A DNA stretch of 45,928 nucleotides. Source: a bacterium (GTDB lineage Bacteria > Actinomycetota > Acidimicrobiia > Acidimicrobiales > Bin134). Shown here one piece after another: positions 1 to 8,097 of the stretch. Under the pieces are notes generated by a model, which made no database searches, was not told the DNA's origin, and worked only from the letters and a program-made list of their open reading frames with translations. Both the position numbers and the translations under genes were made by a program. The stretch is from assembly GCA_028819295.1 (NCBI GenBank), contig JAPPMA010000026.1, positions 1 through 45,928 of the forward strand, read 5' to 3'. Each line of letters begins with the position of its first letter. Position 1 is the stretch's first letter.

Positions 1-1
1 C

Positions 2-55
2 GCCAAAACCCGCCGAGCACAAACCGCCCTAACCAAATCCGCGACACACCACTAG
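2..55 (+). CDS. Possible 3' end of an upstream gene (partial)
   Basis: Reading from base 2 gives 17 codons (AKTRRAQTALTKSATHH) and a TAG stop. The basic, Thr/Ala-rich tail could be the end of a protein that begins before the window. No domain can be recognised from so little sequence, so this is only a possible partial gene. Confidence 0.25.
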   Translation, partial: AKTRRAQTALTKSATHH

Positions 56-364
56 TCCAAGGCTCAGAATCGCTCAGGGAGCGCTCTGGTGTCTCTGGCG
101 CTCGCCTACCTCGGCAATGGGGAGAAATGGCTCGTTGCGACACGCCGGGAACCATCCCCTGACATTTCGGGTCGTATATCTATGCATGGCAGGCCGGGAT
201 CGTTTGCTTTCTCCCGTTTGAATAAAGTCGGTGCCGCCTTCTGCGGTACACACTGTACTGTCACACCGGCAATAGCTCGTCAAGTGCGGCATCCAGCAGG
301 CACACCAGTGCATCAGGCTCCGCTTGCCGGAGTGCTAAGCAAAAGAGGCCACCAGGAGGACGCC
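56..364. other. Gene-free leader region before the GH3 gene
   Basis: About 300 bases without a convincing gene. The open frame on the plus strand is a continuation of the GH3 frame but its translation lacks family similarity. No clear promoter hexamers or operator stood out. It ends in the ribosome-binding site of the GH3 gene. Confidence 0.5.
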
Positions 365-2743
365 ATGACCGAGATCTACCGCGATCCGAGCGTAGCGATC
401 GACGACCGGGTTGCCGATCTCCTGGGGCGCATGACGCTGGAGGAGAAGGTGGCCCAGCTCGGGACGGTCTGGCTGACCGCGCTGGTACAGGACGAGGCCT
501 TCGACGCCGACCGTGCGGCGGAACAACTGGCCGACGGGATAGGCCAAGTCACCCGCATCGGTGCGAGCACCGGGCTGCTGGCCAACGAGTCAGCAGGACT
601 CGGCAACGACATTCAGCGCGTGCTGGTAGAACGCACCCGTCTGGGGATTCCCGCGGTCATCCATGAGGAAGGGGTCGGCGGATTCCTCCACCGCGGGGCC
701 ACCACCTTCCCCCAGGGGCTGGGCCTGGCCGCCACCTGGGATGTCGACCTGATGGCCGAGGTCGCAGAGGTGATCCGCACCCAGATGACCGCCGTCGGGG
801 CCCGCCACAACCTCTCCCCCGTGCTGGATGTGGCTCGGGACCCCCGATGGGGCCGGGTGGAAGAGACCTACGGCGAGTCGCCCGAGCTGTGTGCCCGGAT
901 GGGCGTTGCCTATGTGAAAGGGCTCCAAACCGACAATTTGGCCAACGGCGTGGTGTGTACCGGCAAGCACTTCTTGGGCTACGGCTACTCCCTGGGCGGC
1001 CGCAACCAGGCGCCGGTTCACCTCGGTGACCGGGAACTCCGCGAGGTGTACGCCGAGCCGTTCGCTGCTGCCATCCGCGAGGCCGGCTTGGCATCGATCA
1101 TGAACAGCTACTCGTCCATCGACGGAGTGCCCGTGGCGGCAAGTCGGGCGATGCTCACCGATCTCCTGCGGGGTGAGCTGGGGTTTGCCGGAACGGTGGT
1201 GGCCGACTATTTCGCGGTCATGCAGCTTCATTTCAACCACATGACCGCCGCCGATCCCGCTGAGTCGGCCATCCAAGCGCTCAGCGCGGGACTCGACATC
1301 GAGCTGCCGGCCCTCGACTGCTACAAGCACCTGCCCGCCGCAGTTCTAGAAGGCCGAATCGACGAGTCAATCATCGATGAGTCCTGTGCCCGAGTGCTGG
1401 CCCAGAAGATCCAGCTCGGCTTGTTCGAGAACCCCTATGTCGATACTGATGCCGCGCTGGCGGTGTTCGACACCCCTGACCAGCGGGCGCTGGCCTGCCG
1501 AGCCGCGGCCGAGGGGGTGATCCTGCTGAAGAATGATGGCGTGCTGCCCCTCAACCCGTCGATCTCAAAGGTGGCCGTCATCGGCCCCCACGCCGACGAT
1601 CCCCGTCTCCTCCAGGGCGACTACCACTATCCCGCCCATCTGGAGATCATCTACCTGAACCGCAGTGCAGAGATGCTCGAGGCCATGGAGGCCCTCGGGA
1701 TGGAGCAGGGGGTCGACCAACTGCCCGAAGCCGGCGGCACGTTCTCCCCAGGACCGCATTTCACCCCCCATGTGACGCCGCTGGAGGGACTGCGGGCTGC
1801 GCTTCCCCACACCGAGATCATCCATGCTGTGGGATGCGCCGATACCGGCGACGACGCATCCGGTATCGAGGAAGCGGTCGCCGCCGCAGAGTCAGCCGAC
1901 GTTGCCATCGTCTGCGTGGGCGCCCGCTCCGGGCTGGTTGCCGACGCGACCGTCGGAGAAGCCCGCGACGCCACCGATCTAGGCCTCCCCGGGGTGCAGT
2001 CGCAGCTGGTGGCTCTAATTGCGGCCACCGGCACACCGATGGCGGTTGTGGTGATCAGTGGTCGGGTCCACACCCTCGAGGCCGCGTCGGCGGCAGCCAA
2101 CGCCCTCATTTGGTCGATCCTTCCCGGCGAAGAGGGTGGTTCGGCCATCGCCCAAGTGCTGACCGGCGAGGTGAATCCGTCGGGCCGCCTCCCGGTCACG
2201 CTGCCCCTTCATGTCGGGCAGATCCCGCTTCACCACGACATGCGGCGGCGCGGCGACCGGTCGGAGTTCTACGGCAGCTACGTCGACCGCGACACCGATG
2301 CGCTCTACTGGTTCGGCCACGGCCTGTCGTACACCACATTCGGATATGGCGAGCTCTCGGTGGTGGCCGGTTCGACAACAGAAGCCACCACTGTCTCGGT
2401 TCCGGTTGCCAACAACGGCCAACACGATGGCGACGAGGTCGTCCAGCTCTATGTGACCGATGAGGTCGCATCTGTGGCCCGGCCCATCCGCGAGCTCATC
2501 GGTTTCGCCCGGGTAGCCATCCCTGCGGACGAAAGCCGCACCGTCACGTTTACCGTTCACCCCAGCCGACTGGCCTTCCACGGCCTCCACATGGCTTTGG
2601 CCACTGAGCCGGGATCATTCACGTTCCGGATCGGCGGTTCGTCCTTCGACCCCAACATGCGGGAAGCAACGGTAGATCTGACCGGAGACACCGCCTCCTA
2701 CGACCGCCGCTCGATCATCCCGACCACTTCATCTTCCACCTAG
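365..2743 (+). CDS. Glycoside hydrolase family 3 (beta-glucosidase/beta-xylosidase type)
   Basis: A 792-aa GH3 enzyme expected to release beta-linked glucose or xylose from the non-reducing end of oligosaccharides or glycosides. The N-terminal barrel has the KHF motif near residue 201. The nucleophile is the Asp near 281 in GTVVADYFAV. A second alpha/beta domain follows (RAAAEGVILLKNDGVLPL), and a fibronectin-III-like C-terminal domain is seen around PVANNGQHDGDEVVQLYV. No signal peptide is visible, so it is probably cytoplasmic and acts on imported sugars. The ATG at 365 was chosen because an AGGAGG-like site lies 4-5 bases upstream; the reading frame is open further upstream but that part (from GTG 89) does not look like protein. 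The last 42 bp including the stop are tandemly duplicated just downstream. The family is certain; the exact substrate is not. Confidence 0.93.
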   Translation: MTEIYRDPSVAIDDRVADLLGRMTLEEKVAQLGTVWLTALVQDEAFDADRAAEQLADGIGQVTRIGASTGLLANESAGLGNDIQRVLVERTRLGIPAVIHEEGVGGFLHRGATTFPQGLGLAATWDVDLMAEVAEVIRTQMTAVGARHNLSPVLDVARDPRWGRVEETYGESPELCARMGVAYVKGLQTDNLANGVVCTGKHFLGYGYSLGGRNQAPVHLGDRELREVYAEPFAAAIREAGLASIMNSYSSIDGVPVAASRAMLTDLLRGELGFAGTVVADYFAVMQLHFNHMTAADPAESAIQALSAGLDIELPALDCYKHLPAAVLEGRIDESIIDESCARVLAQKIQLGLFENPYVDTDAALAVFDTPDQRALACRAAAEGVILLKNDGVLPLNPSISKVAVIGPHADDPRLLQGDYHYPAHLEIIYLNRSAEMLEAMEALGMEQGVDQLPEAGGTFSPGPHFTPHVTPLEGLRAALPHTEIIHAVGCADTGDDASGIEEAVAAAESADVAIVCVGARSGLVADATVGEARDATDLGLPGVQSQLVALIAATGTPMAVVVISGRVHTLEAASAAANALIWSILPGEEGGSAIAQVLTGEVNPSGRLPVTLPLHVGQIPLHHDMRRRGDRSEFYGSYVDRDTDALYWFGHGLSYTTFGYGELSVVAGSTTEATTVSVPVANNGQHDGDEVVQLYVTDEVASVARPIRELIGFARVAIPADESRTVTFTVHPSRLAFHGLHMALATEPGSFTFRIGGSSFDPNMREATVDLTGDTASYDRRSIIPTTSSST

Positions 2744-2784
2744 ACCGCCGTTCGATCATCCCTACCACTTCATCCCCCACCTAG
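2702..2784 (+). repeat. Imperfect tandem duplication of the GH3 gene end
   Basis: Bases 2702-2743 (last codons and TAG of the GH3 gene) recur at 2743-2784 with a 41-bp period and four mismatches, including a second TAG. The second copy lies outside the coding region. Confidence 0.9.
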
Positions 2785-2840
2785 AAGGCGAAGCTGGACG
2801 GGCGCCGGTAACGATGGCAGCTCTATTGTGCTCCGACCGG

Positions 2841-4136
2841 TTATGTTCTGCGCTCATCTGGGGGGTCGAAGGTGACGAGCAGTTGGGTGCGGCCTCGCAG
2901 GATATAGCTGTCCATGAAGGTGTCGCTGTGGTCGTCGGCGAGCGCCAGATTGGGCAGGTCCAACAAGGCGTTGGTGCCAACCTTGCCCTCCAGGCGGGCC
3001 AGCCCCTGGCCGATGCAGTAGTGCTCGCCGTATCCGAAGGCCACGTGGTCGTTGGGGTCGCGGTCGATGTTGAATTCGTGGGGAAGCGGACACAACTCCG
3101 GGTCGCGGTTGGCGGCCGCGAACGCCAGCCACGCGAACTCGCCTTCGGCCACAGGCAAATCCCCGAGCTGGGTGTCTCGGGTGGCGACTCGGAACAAACC
3201 GGTCACCGGCGCTTCATGACGGAGGGCCTCCTCCACGAATGCAGGGACCAGATCCCGATCAACAGCAAGTCGGTCGCGCAGCTCGTGGTCGGTGGCCAGG
3301 CGGTGGCCGATGTTGGCCAAGAGCGTGGTAGTCGTCTCATTGCCTGCCAGTAGAAATTGCCTCAACGCGGTAATCCGCTCTTCGTGGGTCAAGGGCTCGC
3401 CGTCGACCTCGGCGTTGGCCACGTCCGATATCAGATCGTCGCGCGGCTCGGCCTGGCGCTGTTCGACTATGGCCGAGAAATAGTCCTCAAACTCGGACTC
3501 CGATCTGATGTAGCTGCGCACCTCATCTCGGCTTGGGTTGGCCCGCCCGATGGGAATGGCGAAGGCGTCAGACCACCCCTTGAATACTTCGAGCTCCTCC
3601 TCGGGGACGCCAAGCATTCGGGAGATCATCACCATGGGCAACAAGACGGCGTACTCGCGAAACAGATCAGCCCGGCCTCGGTGGGCGAATCCAGCAACCA
3701 GTTGATCAGACACCGACTCGACCTCGGGCTCCAGCGCCCGCAGGCGAGCGGGGCGGAACGCCCGGTTGAGCGCCCGACGCTGCCGAACATGTTCGGGGGG
3801 ATCGGCGGTGTTGAGTACCCGCCCTCGATTGCGGCTTCGAAAACGGCTGACCACCTCGGCCATTTGCGGCTCTTGCGCGATGGCCGCGGTGTGGTCGGCC
3901 ACTGGATTTCGGAAGTCATAGGTCGCGGTTGGCGATCGACTTGACCATGTATCAGGGTCGACCAGGATTTCGTGCAGCAACCGGTAACTGGTGATAACCC
4001 ACGCCCCCATGGCCTCGCTGTAGAACGCAGGCTCCGACGCCTCCCGCACATCGTCGAATAGCGGCCATGGACAAGCCAGCAATTCCTCATCGCGGTCGAG
4101 CAGCCGCTGAATCCTGTTGTCCAGTGAATCCGTCAT
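2841..4136 (-). CDS. Cytochrome P450
   Basis: A 431-aa bacterial soluble P450, a haem monooxygenase that needs a ferredoxin and a reductase not encoded here. The I-helix oxygen-activation motif is AGNETTTTLL, the K-helix ExxR is in EEALRHEAP, and the haem loop is FGYGEHYCIGQGLA with the axial Cys near residue 374. The length is normal for class I bacterial P450s, and no membrane anchor is seen. The start was placed at the ATG at 4136 (MTDSLDNRIQ), although an in-frame ATG exists 20 codons upstream; neither has a strong Shine-Dalgarno. It sits next to remnants of a TauD-type dioxygenase and a DUF1214-like protein, consistent with a formerly larger oxidative catabolic locus. The substrate cannot be predicted. 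Confidence 0.95.
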   Translation of the reverse strand: MTDSLDNRIQRLLDRDEELLACPWPLFDDVREASEPAFYSEAMGAWVITSYRLLHEILVDPDTWSSRSPTATYDFRNPVADHTAAIAQEPQMAEVVSRFRSRNRGRVLNTADPPEHVRQRRALNRAFRPARLRALEPEVESVSDQLVAGFAHRGRADLFREYAVLLPMVMISRMLGVPEEELEVFKGWSDAFAIPIGRANPSRDEVRSYIRSESEFEDYFSAIVEQRQAEPRDDLISDVANAEVDGEPLTHEERITALRQFLLAGNETTTTLLANIGHRLATDHELRDRLAVDRDLVPAFVEEALRHEAPVTGLFRVATRDTQLGDLPVAEGEFAWLAFAAANRDPELCPLPHEFNIDRDPNDHVAFGYGEHYCIGQGLARLEGKVGTNALLDLPNLALADDHSDTFMDSYILRGRTQLLVTFDPPDERRT

Positions 4137-4174
4137 AGTCAAGCAAAAGAGTCCGTCATCGATGCTACGGGCAA

Positions 4175-4402
4175 CTAGTTGGCCGCTACCGGGCAATCAC
4201 CCTCAACCAGCAGCCGACGCAATACGCGATCGCCCTCCCACGGATCTCGAACGGCAAAGTGGGCTGTGCATCGCTCATCCCAGATCACCACCCTGAATGG
4301 CCTCCCAACAGGATCCCCATATCGCTGACCCGCCAACGTCGCAAGATCAGGCGGGGGCCGACGACTACCTCGGGAAGGACACCCACCTTCCAACACTTCC
4401 AC
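4175..4402 (-). pseudogene. C-terminal remnant of a TauD/TfdA-type Fe(II)/2-oxoglutarate dioxygenase
   Basis: The minus-strand frame contains VVIWDERCTAHFAVRDPW, then RVLRRLLVEGD. This matches the conserved end of TauD/TfdA dioxygenases (WDNR, the distal iron-ligand His, and the Arg that binds 2-oxoglutarate, followed by R..R..I.GD). About 50 residues of family sequence remain. The rest of the roughly 280-aa enzyme, including the HxD motif, is absent, and the sequence upstream breaks into unrelated frames. It is a decayed gene fragment lying immediately upstream of the P450 gene on the same strand. Confidence 0.7.
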
Positions 4403-4422
4403 AGAGTGTTCGCACTTTTTGA

Positions 4423-4650
4423 CGGAATTACCACTACCCGGGAGATCGCTACCAGGAGCGAATGCTCGGCGACCAGCCCCCCAACACCTTCCTTCCGCCA
4501 GCGGGGATGGGCCGCGGGTTCAAGACCCTGATCTACAGCCATGCCGGGGTGGCCCTCGATCCCGAGCAAGCCCTCGTGGTCGAGGTCGATCACCGGGGTG
4601 CCACCATGTGGGATGTCCAGTTCTACAACCGGCCGTGGTATTGGGTTTAG
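4423..4650 (+). pseudogene. Fragment resembling the C-terminal part of a DUF1214-type protein
   Basis: The plus frame open from 4423 reads RNYHYPGDRYQERMLGDQ, then a stretch with FKTLIYSHAGVALDPEQALV and VEVDHRGATMWDVQFYNRPW before TAG. The pattern of DEALVIE..., then W..QL.N.W, is typical of DUF1214/DUF1254-like proteins common in actinobacteria. Only about 75 codons survive and the frame is closed upstream by TGA at 4420, so a full gene is not present. A short ATG-initiated reading (4462-4650) is possible but probably not a functional protein. The assignment is by remembered pattern only. Confidence 0.5.
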
Positions 4651-4696
4651 CGCCGATTCTCCCGCTCAACTTCGGTGGAATCGACATTGTTGATGT

Positions 4697-4702
4697 TATG
4701 AT
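4697..4702 (+). promoter_or_regulatory. -10 hexamer of a probable leaderless promoter
   Basis: TATGAT ends 6 bases before the ATG of the antitoxin gene, so transcription would begin at or beside the start codon. There is no Shine-Dalgarno. A good -35 is not visible. Confidence 0.5.
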
Positions 4703-4715
4703 GCGCATATGCGCA
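4702..4715. promoter_or_regulatory. 14-bp perfect palindrome over the vapB start codon
   Basis: TGCGCATATGCGCA is a perfect inverted repeat that contains the ATG at 4709 and touches the -10 hexamer. This is where an autoregulating VapBC complex would be expected to bind. Confidence 0.6.
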
Positions 4716-4945
4716 CAACAGTGACCATCGATGACAAGGTCTACGAAGAAGCTCGGCGCATCGCCTTTGATTCCCGCCGGACGCTGGGAGAGGTCATCAA
4801 TGAACTCCTCACAGAAGGCCTCAAGCTCGTGGCCAAGCCACTTGAGCGTCGCCAACTCGGTCAACTTCGAGGCACGATCAACATCTCCGATGATTTCGAC
4901 GACACACCCCCTGAGGTATTCGACTCACTCAATGACCCGATTTGA
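4709..4945 (+). CDS. vapB: VapB-type antitoxin
   Basis: A 78-aa protein with an N-terminal ribbon-helix-helix-like segment (MRTTVTIDDKVYEEARRIAF) typical of VapB antitoxins, followed by an acidic C-terminal tail (ISDDFDDTPPEVFDSL) that would wrap the toxin. It should neutralise the downstream PIN RNase and repress its own promoter through the palindrome covering its start codon. Its stop codon TGA overlaps the ATG of vapC in a TGATG arrangement, showing translational coupling. The ATG at 4709 has no ribosome-binding site; the promoter geometry suggests a leaderless message. Confidence 0.88.
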   Translation: MRTTVTIDDKVYEEARRIAFDSRRTLGEVINELLTEGLKLVAKPLERRQLGQLRGTINISDDFDDTPPEVFDSLNDPI

Positions 4946-5325
4946 TGGCGACCTTTCTGCTGGATACACATGTGCTTCTCTGGGCCAATGAGAGACCGGA
5001 ACGGCTCTCAAGACAGGCCATCGAAGCACTTGAGAATCCGTCTAACCGCCTGTTGGTATCGTCTGTCTCAGTTGCAGAAATCGAGATCAAGCGGCGGCTC
5101 GGCAAGCTGTCCATGGAACACAGTTGCCAAACTCTCGTTTCTCGGCTCGACGCGGCGTGGCTCGACCTGACTGCTGTGCATGCAATGGGACTACGGGCCC
5201 TGCCCATGTTGCATGCCGATCCATTCGACCGGCTCCTCATGGCGCAGGCGATCTCGCACGGATGCCCTCTCGTCACAGCCGATCAGAAGATCCTCGCCTA
5301 CCCCATCGAAACGCTCACTGCTTAG
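4945..5325 (+). CDS. vapC: VapC-type PIN-domain toxin
   Basis: A 126-aa PIN-domain ribonuclease toxin. Metal-binding acidic residues are visible in LLDTHVLLW (first Asp), SVAEIEIK (Glu), and the C-terminal HADPFDRLLMAQA and TADQKI (Asp) motifs. The length is normal for VapC. An in-frame TTG lies one codon earlier, but the ATG overlapping the vapB stop was chosen. It forms an operon with vapB and should cleave tRNA or other RNA when released from the antitoxin. Confidence 0.92.
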   Translation: MATFLLDTHVLLWANERPERLSRQAIEALENPSNRLLVSSVSVAEIEIKRRLGKLSMEHSCQTLVSRLDAAWLDLTAVHAMGLRALPMLHADPFDRLLMAQAISHGCPLVTADQKILAYPIETLTA

Positions 5326-5369
5326 CCCGCGCTCAGAGGGGCAATGGTGTTCACTCGGCCTTCGGCCTG

Positions 5370-5443
5370 TGGGCGCGGAGGGACTTGAACCCCCGGCCTC
5401 TTCCTTGTAAGGGAAGCGCTCTTGCCATCTGAGCTACGCGCCC
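5370..5443 (-). tRNA. tRNA-Val (anticodon TAC)
   Basis: The minus strand folds as a cloverleaf: acceptor GGGCGCG/CGCGCCC, D-arm TAGCTCAGATGGCA, anticodon stem CTTCC/GGAAG with loop CTTACAA (anticodon TAC), and T-arm GGGGGTTCAAGTCCCTC. CCA is not encoded. Confidence 0.93.
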
Positions 5444-5458
5444 GGCGTGGTGGCCAGA

Positions 5459-6289
5459 TTAGACCGGCGATGCGGTGCCCCCTGCACCAATTCCTCCTGG
5501 ATCGGGGGTGCCGAAAGTGCGCCGTCGGGCCAGGGCCTCGGCCAGCAGCGGCGGGGTGGCGGCTGCCACCGGGCAGCGTCGCTCGGCTAGGTCATCGGGC
5601 AGGAGAGGCCGCCCCCAGGCCTCGCCCATGGCCACCCCGGCCTCGGCGCACACCAACGCCGCGCCCAGGTAGTCCCAGGTGGAGTGGCCCTCGCTGGTGC
5701 AGTCGATGTAGGCGTCGGTCACGCCTTCGGCCACCGCGCACATGTCCAGGGCGATAGACCCCAGCACCCGGTACTGCTTCCAACCCAGGTGCTTGGGGGG
5801 CAGGTCGGTCAGACCCACCGTGGCCTCCCTCAACCGCTGCTGGCCCGACGGCCCTGATCCCCGGCCGCGGTCTCCCGCCGCGCCCGGGGCCAAAAGGCGA
5901 CCGTCGGCAGTTGCCCCCCGGCCCCGGGCCGCTCGGTAGGCCTTTCCGCTCACCAGGTTGAGCACCAGCGAGGCCGCCATCCCCTCGGAGTCCAGCGCGC
6001 AAAAGCTGGTTGAGTACCACGGCAGGCCCCGGGCGGCGTTGGTCGAGCCGTCCACCGGATCGAGCACCACCTGGAGTTCCCGGCCGGGGTCGTGCGAGCC
6101 CGACTCCTCGCTGTACACCCCGAAGCCGGCCTCAGAAAGCACCTCTCGGGCGGCCTCGTCGGCGGCCACGTCGAAGCTGTACTGGCCTTCCCGATCGCCG
6201 GTCAGATGCCATCGGTCGATGCGGCTCACCACCTCGGCCACCCGGGCCGCGGCCTGATCGAAAACTGCCAGTATCAGCTCGCTGTCCAT
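5459..6289 (-). CDS. Inositol monophosphatase family phosphatase
   Basis: A 276-aa Mg2+-dependent phosphatase of the IMPase/FBPase superfamily. The family signatures are present: the metal-binding Glu in VYSEESG, the LDPVDGSTN core (WVxDPIDGTxN in other members), and a C-terminal STWDYLGAALVCAEAG motif with the last metal Asp. Members hydrolyse inositol-1-phosphate, histidinol phosphate, fructose bisphosphate or 3'-phosphoadenosine phosphate; sequence alone does not decide which. The loop after DGSTNAARGLPW and the YIDCTSEGHSTWDY variant suggest a divergent actinobacterial subgroup. The start was placed at the ATG at 6289; 34 codons upstream are open but not family-like. The gene ends 16 bp from the tRNA-Val. 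Confidence 0.88.
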   Translation of the reverse strand: MDSELILAVFDQAAARVAEVVSRIDRWHLTGDREGQYSFDVAADEAAREVLSEAGFGVYSEESGSHDPGRELQVVLDPVDGSTNAARGLPWYSTSFCALDSEGMAASLVLNLVSGKAYRAARGRGATADGRLLAPGAAGDRGRGSGPSGQQRLREATVGLTDLPPKHLGWKQYRVLGSIALDMCAVAEGVTDAYIDCTSEGHSTWDYLGAALVCAEAGVAMGEAWGRPLLPDDLAERRCPVAAATPPLLAEALARRRTFGTPDPGGIGAGGTASPV

Positions 6290-6350
6290 CGGGGTGAAAC
6301 TACTGCCATCAGATAGCCATGAGGGGTCTTTGCATGGCAGTGTGGAGTTC

Positions 6351-6920
6351 TTGGCTGTCGTCGATATCGCCACCTTCATCGCCGATCTCAAGGACCATGC
6401 CGTGGATAGCGGCTTCCACGTCCACGATGATCGCCACTTCGTCGAGACCTATTCCATGCGCCAGGCATGGGAGGTGGATCTGCACCCCGCCACCGCCTGC
6501 GGCGGTCCGCTCGACGTGCACATCACCCTCGAAGTCGATCCCCGGGTGATGCTGAGCTTCGAGGATCACATGATGGAGCTGCCCGAGGGGGTGGAGCCCA
6601 CCGAGGACTTCAAGCTGCCCCTGGTGGTTTCGTGGAGCCTGCCACCGCTGCCCGACGGGCCCGACCTGCTGCTTTTGGCCACCGACTTGGCCGGCATCGG
6701 CGGCTTGGAGCTGCCCTTGGACGTGTCGGCCATCGACGCCTACGCCGCCGTCACCGACGCCCCGCAGCGGAGCATCTCCATCTCGGCCCGGGTGGAGGTG
6801 TCGATCGTCGGCATGTTCACCGGGCACGAATGCCTGGGCAGCTTGCTGCCCAAGGTGGCCGAGATCAGCGAGTTCCTGCTCGACCGGGCGCCCGCCTGGC
6901 TGGGAGAAGACCTGTTGTAG
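6351..6920 (+). CDS. Conserved-looking hypothetical protein
   Basis: A protein of about 189 aa that I do not recognise. The frame is open from GTG 6294, but that would leave only 4 bp to the divergent phosphatase start, so a TTG at 6351 (GGAG 3 bases upstream) or a GTG at 6342 is more likely. It is acidic and beta-strand-like, with phrases such as LPLVVSWSLPPLPDGPDLLLL and HITLEVDPRVMLSF. No membrane segment, signal peptide or metal motif is evident. Codon use matches neighbouring backbone genes, which supports it as real. Confidence 0.6.
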   Translation: MAVVDIATFIADLKDHAVDSGFHVHDDRHFVETYSMRQAWEVDLHPATACGGPLDVHITLEVDPRVMLSFEDHMMELPEGVEPTEDFKLPLVVSWSLPPLPDGPDLLLLATDLAGIGGLELPLDVSAIDAYAAVTDAPQRSISISARVEVSIVGMFTGHECLGSLLPKVAEISEFLLDRAPAWLGEDLL

Positions 6921-6972
6921 GCCTCGGCCGTCTCGACCGACGGGCCGGGACTGACTGCCCAGGGCGACAATC

Positions 6973-6994
6973 CGGTAACAATTCGGTAACATTG
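6973..6994 (+). promoter_or_regulatory. 11-bp tandem repeat upstream of the PAP2 gene
   Basis: CGGTAACAATT is followed directly by CGGTAACATTG, 7 bases before the PAP2 gene start. It could be a regulator site or part of the promoter (TAACAT as a weak -10). Confidence 0.35.
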
Positions 6995-7001
6995 CAGGGC
7001 C

Positions 7002-7811
7002 ATGGTCCGTCAGCTCAAGATCATCGTCGCGCCGGAAATCGCCGGCGGCACGCGGGGTTGGCGGCACTTTCCCGGCCAAGTCTTCATCGTGACGGTGGCC
7101 GCGCTCATCTATTTCGGAGTGCGGATGATAACCAAGGGGGCAGACGTCGCGGCCTTCAAGAACGCCTACGACCTGCTTACCCTTGAGTCCACACTGGGCT
7201 TGGACTTCGAGGCCTGGTCGCAGTCGGCGGTGCTCGACTACCACTGGGTGGTCACCTTCTTCAACTGGGTGTACATCTGGCTTCACTGGCCGGTGATCGT
7301 TGGGGCGCTCTTGGCGCTCTACCACTTCAACCGCCGCCGCTACACCCTTCTTCGCAACGCCATGATCGTCTCCGGTGCGTTGGGGCTGGTGTTCTTCGCC
7401 TTGTTCCCGGTGGCCCCGCCCCGCTTCTTCGACGGTTTCACCGACACCGTCGCCGAGCTGTCCACCTCCTACAAGTTCCTCCAGCCCCCGTCGATAGTGA
7501 ACAAGTACGCGGCTCTGCCCAGTTTCCATGTGGGGTGGAACGTGCTCGCCTGTGTGGTGCTGTTCCGATCCACCCGGTCGATCCCGGTGCGCGTCTTCGC
7601 GGTTGCCTCTCCGCTGCTGATGGCGGTCGCCGTGGTGCTCACCGGCAACCACTGGGTGGTGGACGGCTTCGTGGGCATCGCACTTGCCATGATCGGCCTC
7701 TACGTCGCCCACCGGCTGGGCTGGCTCACCCGCCGCTGGCAGGAGCCGACCGAGGAAGTCGAGGAAGAGGTGGGCCCGGCGGGGATCGAACCCGCGACCG
7801 AGCGATTATGA
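7002..7811 (+). CDS. PAP2-family membrane phosphatase/phosphotransferase
   Basis: A 269-aa integral membrane protein of the PAP2_3 (inositol-phosphotransferase-like) group, with about six hydrophobic segments. Family motifs are ALPSFHVGWN (catalytic His region) and GNHWVVDGFVG (His and Asp). Such enzymes act on phospholipid head groups or polyprenyl/inositol phospholipids at the membrane face. The ATG at 7002 is preceded by a weak CAGG site. The 3' end is odd: no stop occurs before the antisense tRNA-Met gene, so the last 13-14 codons (VGPAGIEPATERL) are the complement of that tRNA. The family assignment is good; the substrate is unknown. Confidence 0.85.
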   Translation: MVRQLKIIVAPEIAGGTRGWRHFPGQVFIVTVAALIYFGVRMITKGADVAAFKNAYDLLTLESTLGLDFEAWSQSAVLDYHWVVTFFNWVYIWLHWPVIVGALLALYHFNRRRYTLLRNAMIVSGALGLVFFALFPVAPPRFFDGFTDTVAELSTSYKFLQPPSIVNKYAALPSFHVGWNVLACVVLFRSTRSIPVRVFAVASPLLMAVAVVLTGNHWVVDGFVGIALAMIGLYVAHRLGWLTRRWQEPTEEVEEEVGPAGIEPATERL

Positions 7812-7843
7812 GTCGCCTGCTCTGACCACTGAGCTACGGGCCC
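7771..7843 (-). tRNA. tRNA-Met (elongator type, anticodon CAT)
   Basis: The minus strand forms acceptor GGGCCCG/CGGGCCC, anticodon arm GGCGA-CTCATAA-TCGCT (anticodon CAT) and T-arm CGCGGGTTCGATCCCCGC. The anticodon arm looks like elongator Met rather than an initiator, which would have three G:C pairs. It overlaps the end of the convergent PAP2 gene by 41 bp. Confidence 0.92.
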
Positions 7844-7888
7844 GCCGACAGCCTATTGGGCCGACCTCCCGGACTGGTACTGGTTTGG

Positions 7889-7961
7889 CTCCGGGGGTGA
7901 GACTCGAACTCACAACCTAGCGGTTAACAGCCGCTTGCTCTGCCGGTTGAGCTACCCCGGA
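7889..7961 (-). tRNA. tRNA-Asn (anticodon GTT)
   Basis: The minus strand reads TCCGGGGTAGCTCAACCGG..., with anticodon loop CTGTTAA (GTT), T-arm TGTGAGTTCGAGTCTCAC and a 7-bp acceptor. It lies 45 bp from tRNA-Met and is probably co-transcribed with it. Confidence 0.93.
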
Positions 7962-8097
7962 TCGACTGGTGATTTTACCCCGTCGGCGGGCTCGCCATCC
8001 CATCCAATATCGCCATCCAGCACCGCCGCGGCCACCGGAATCCGCACCAACCCGCCGCACCAGCCGAGCTGCTCGCCGAGCAAGCGGCTGGTTGCGG

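Noticed and set aside
89..364. Upstream extension of the GH3 frame from GTG 89
   Set aside because: The translation has no GH3 similarity, and a good ribosome-binding site precedes the ATG at 365.
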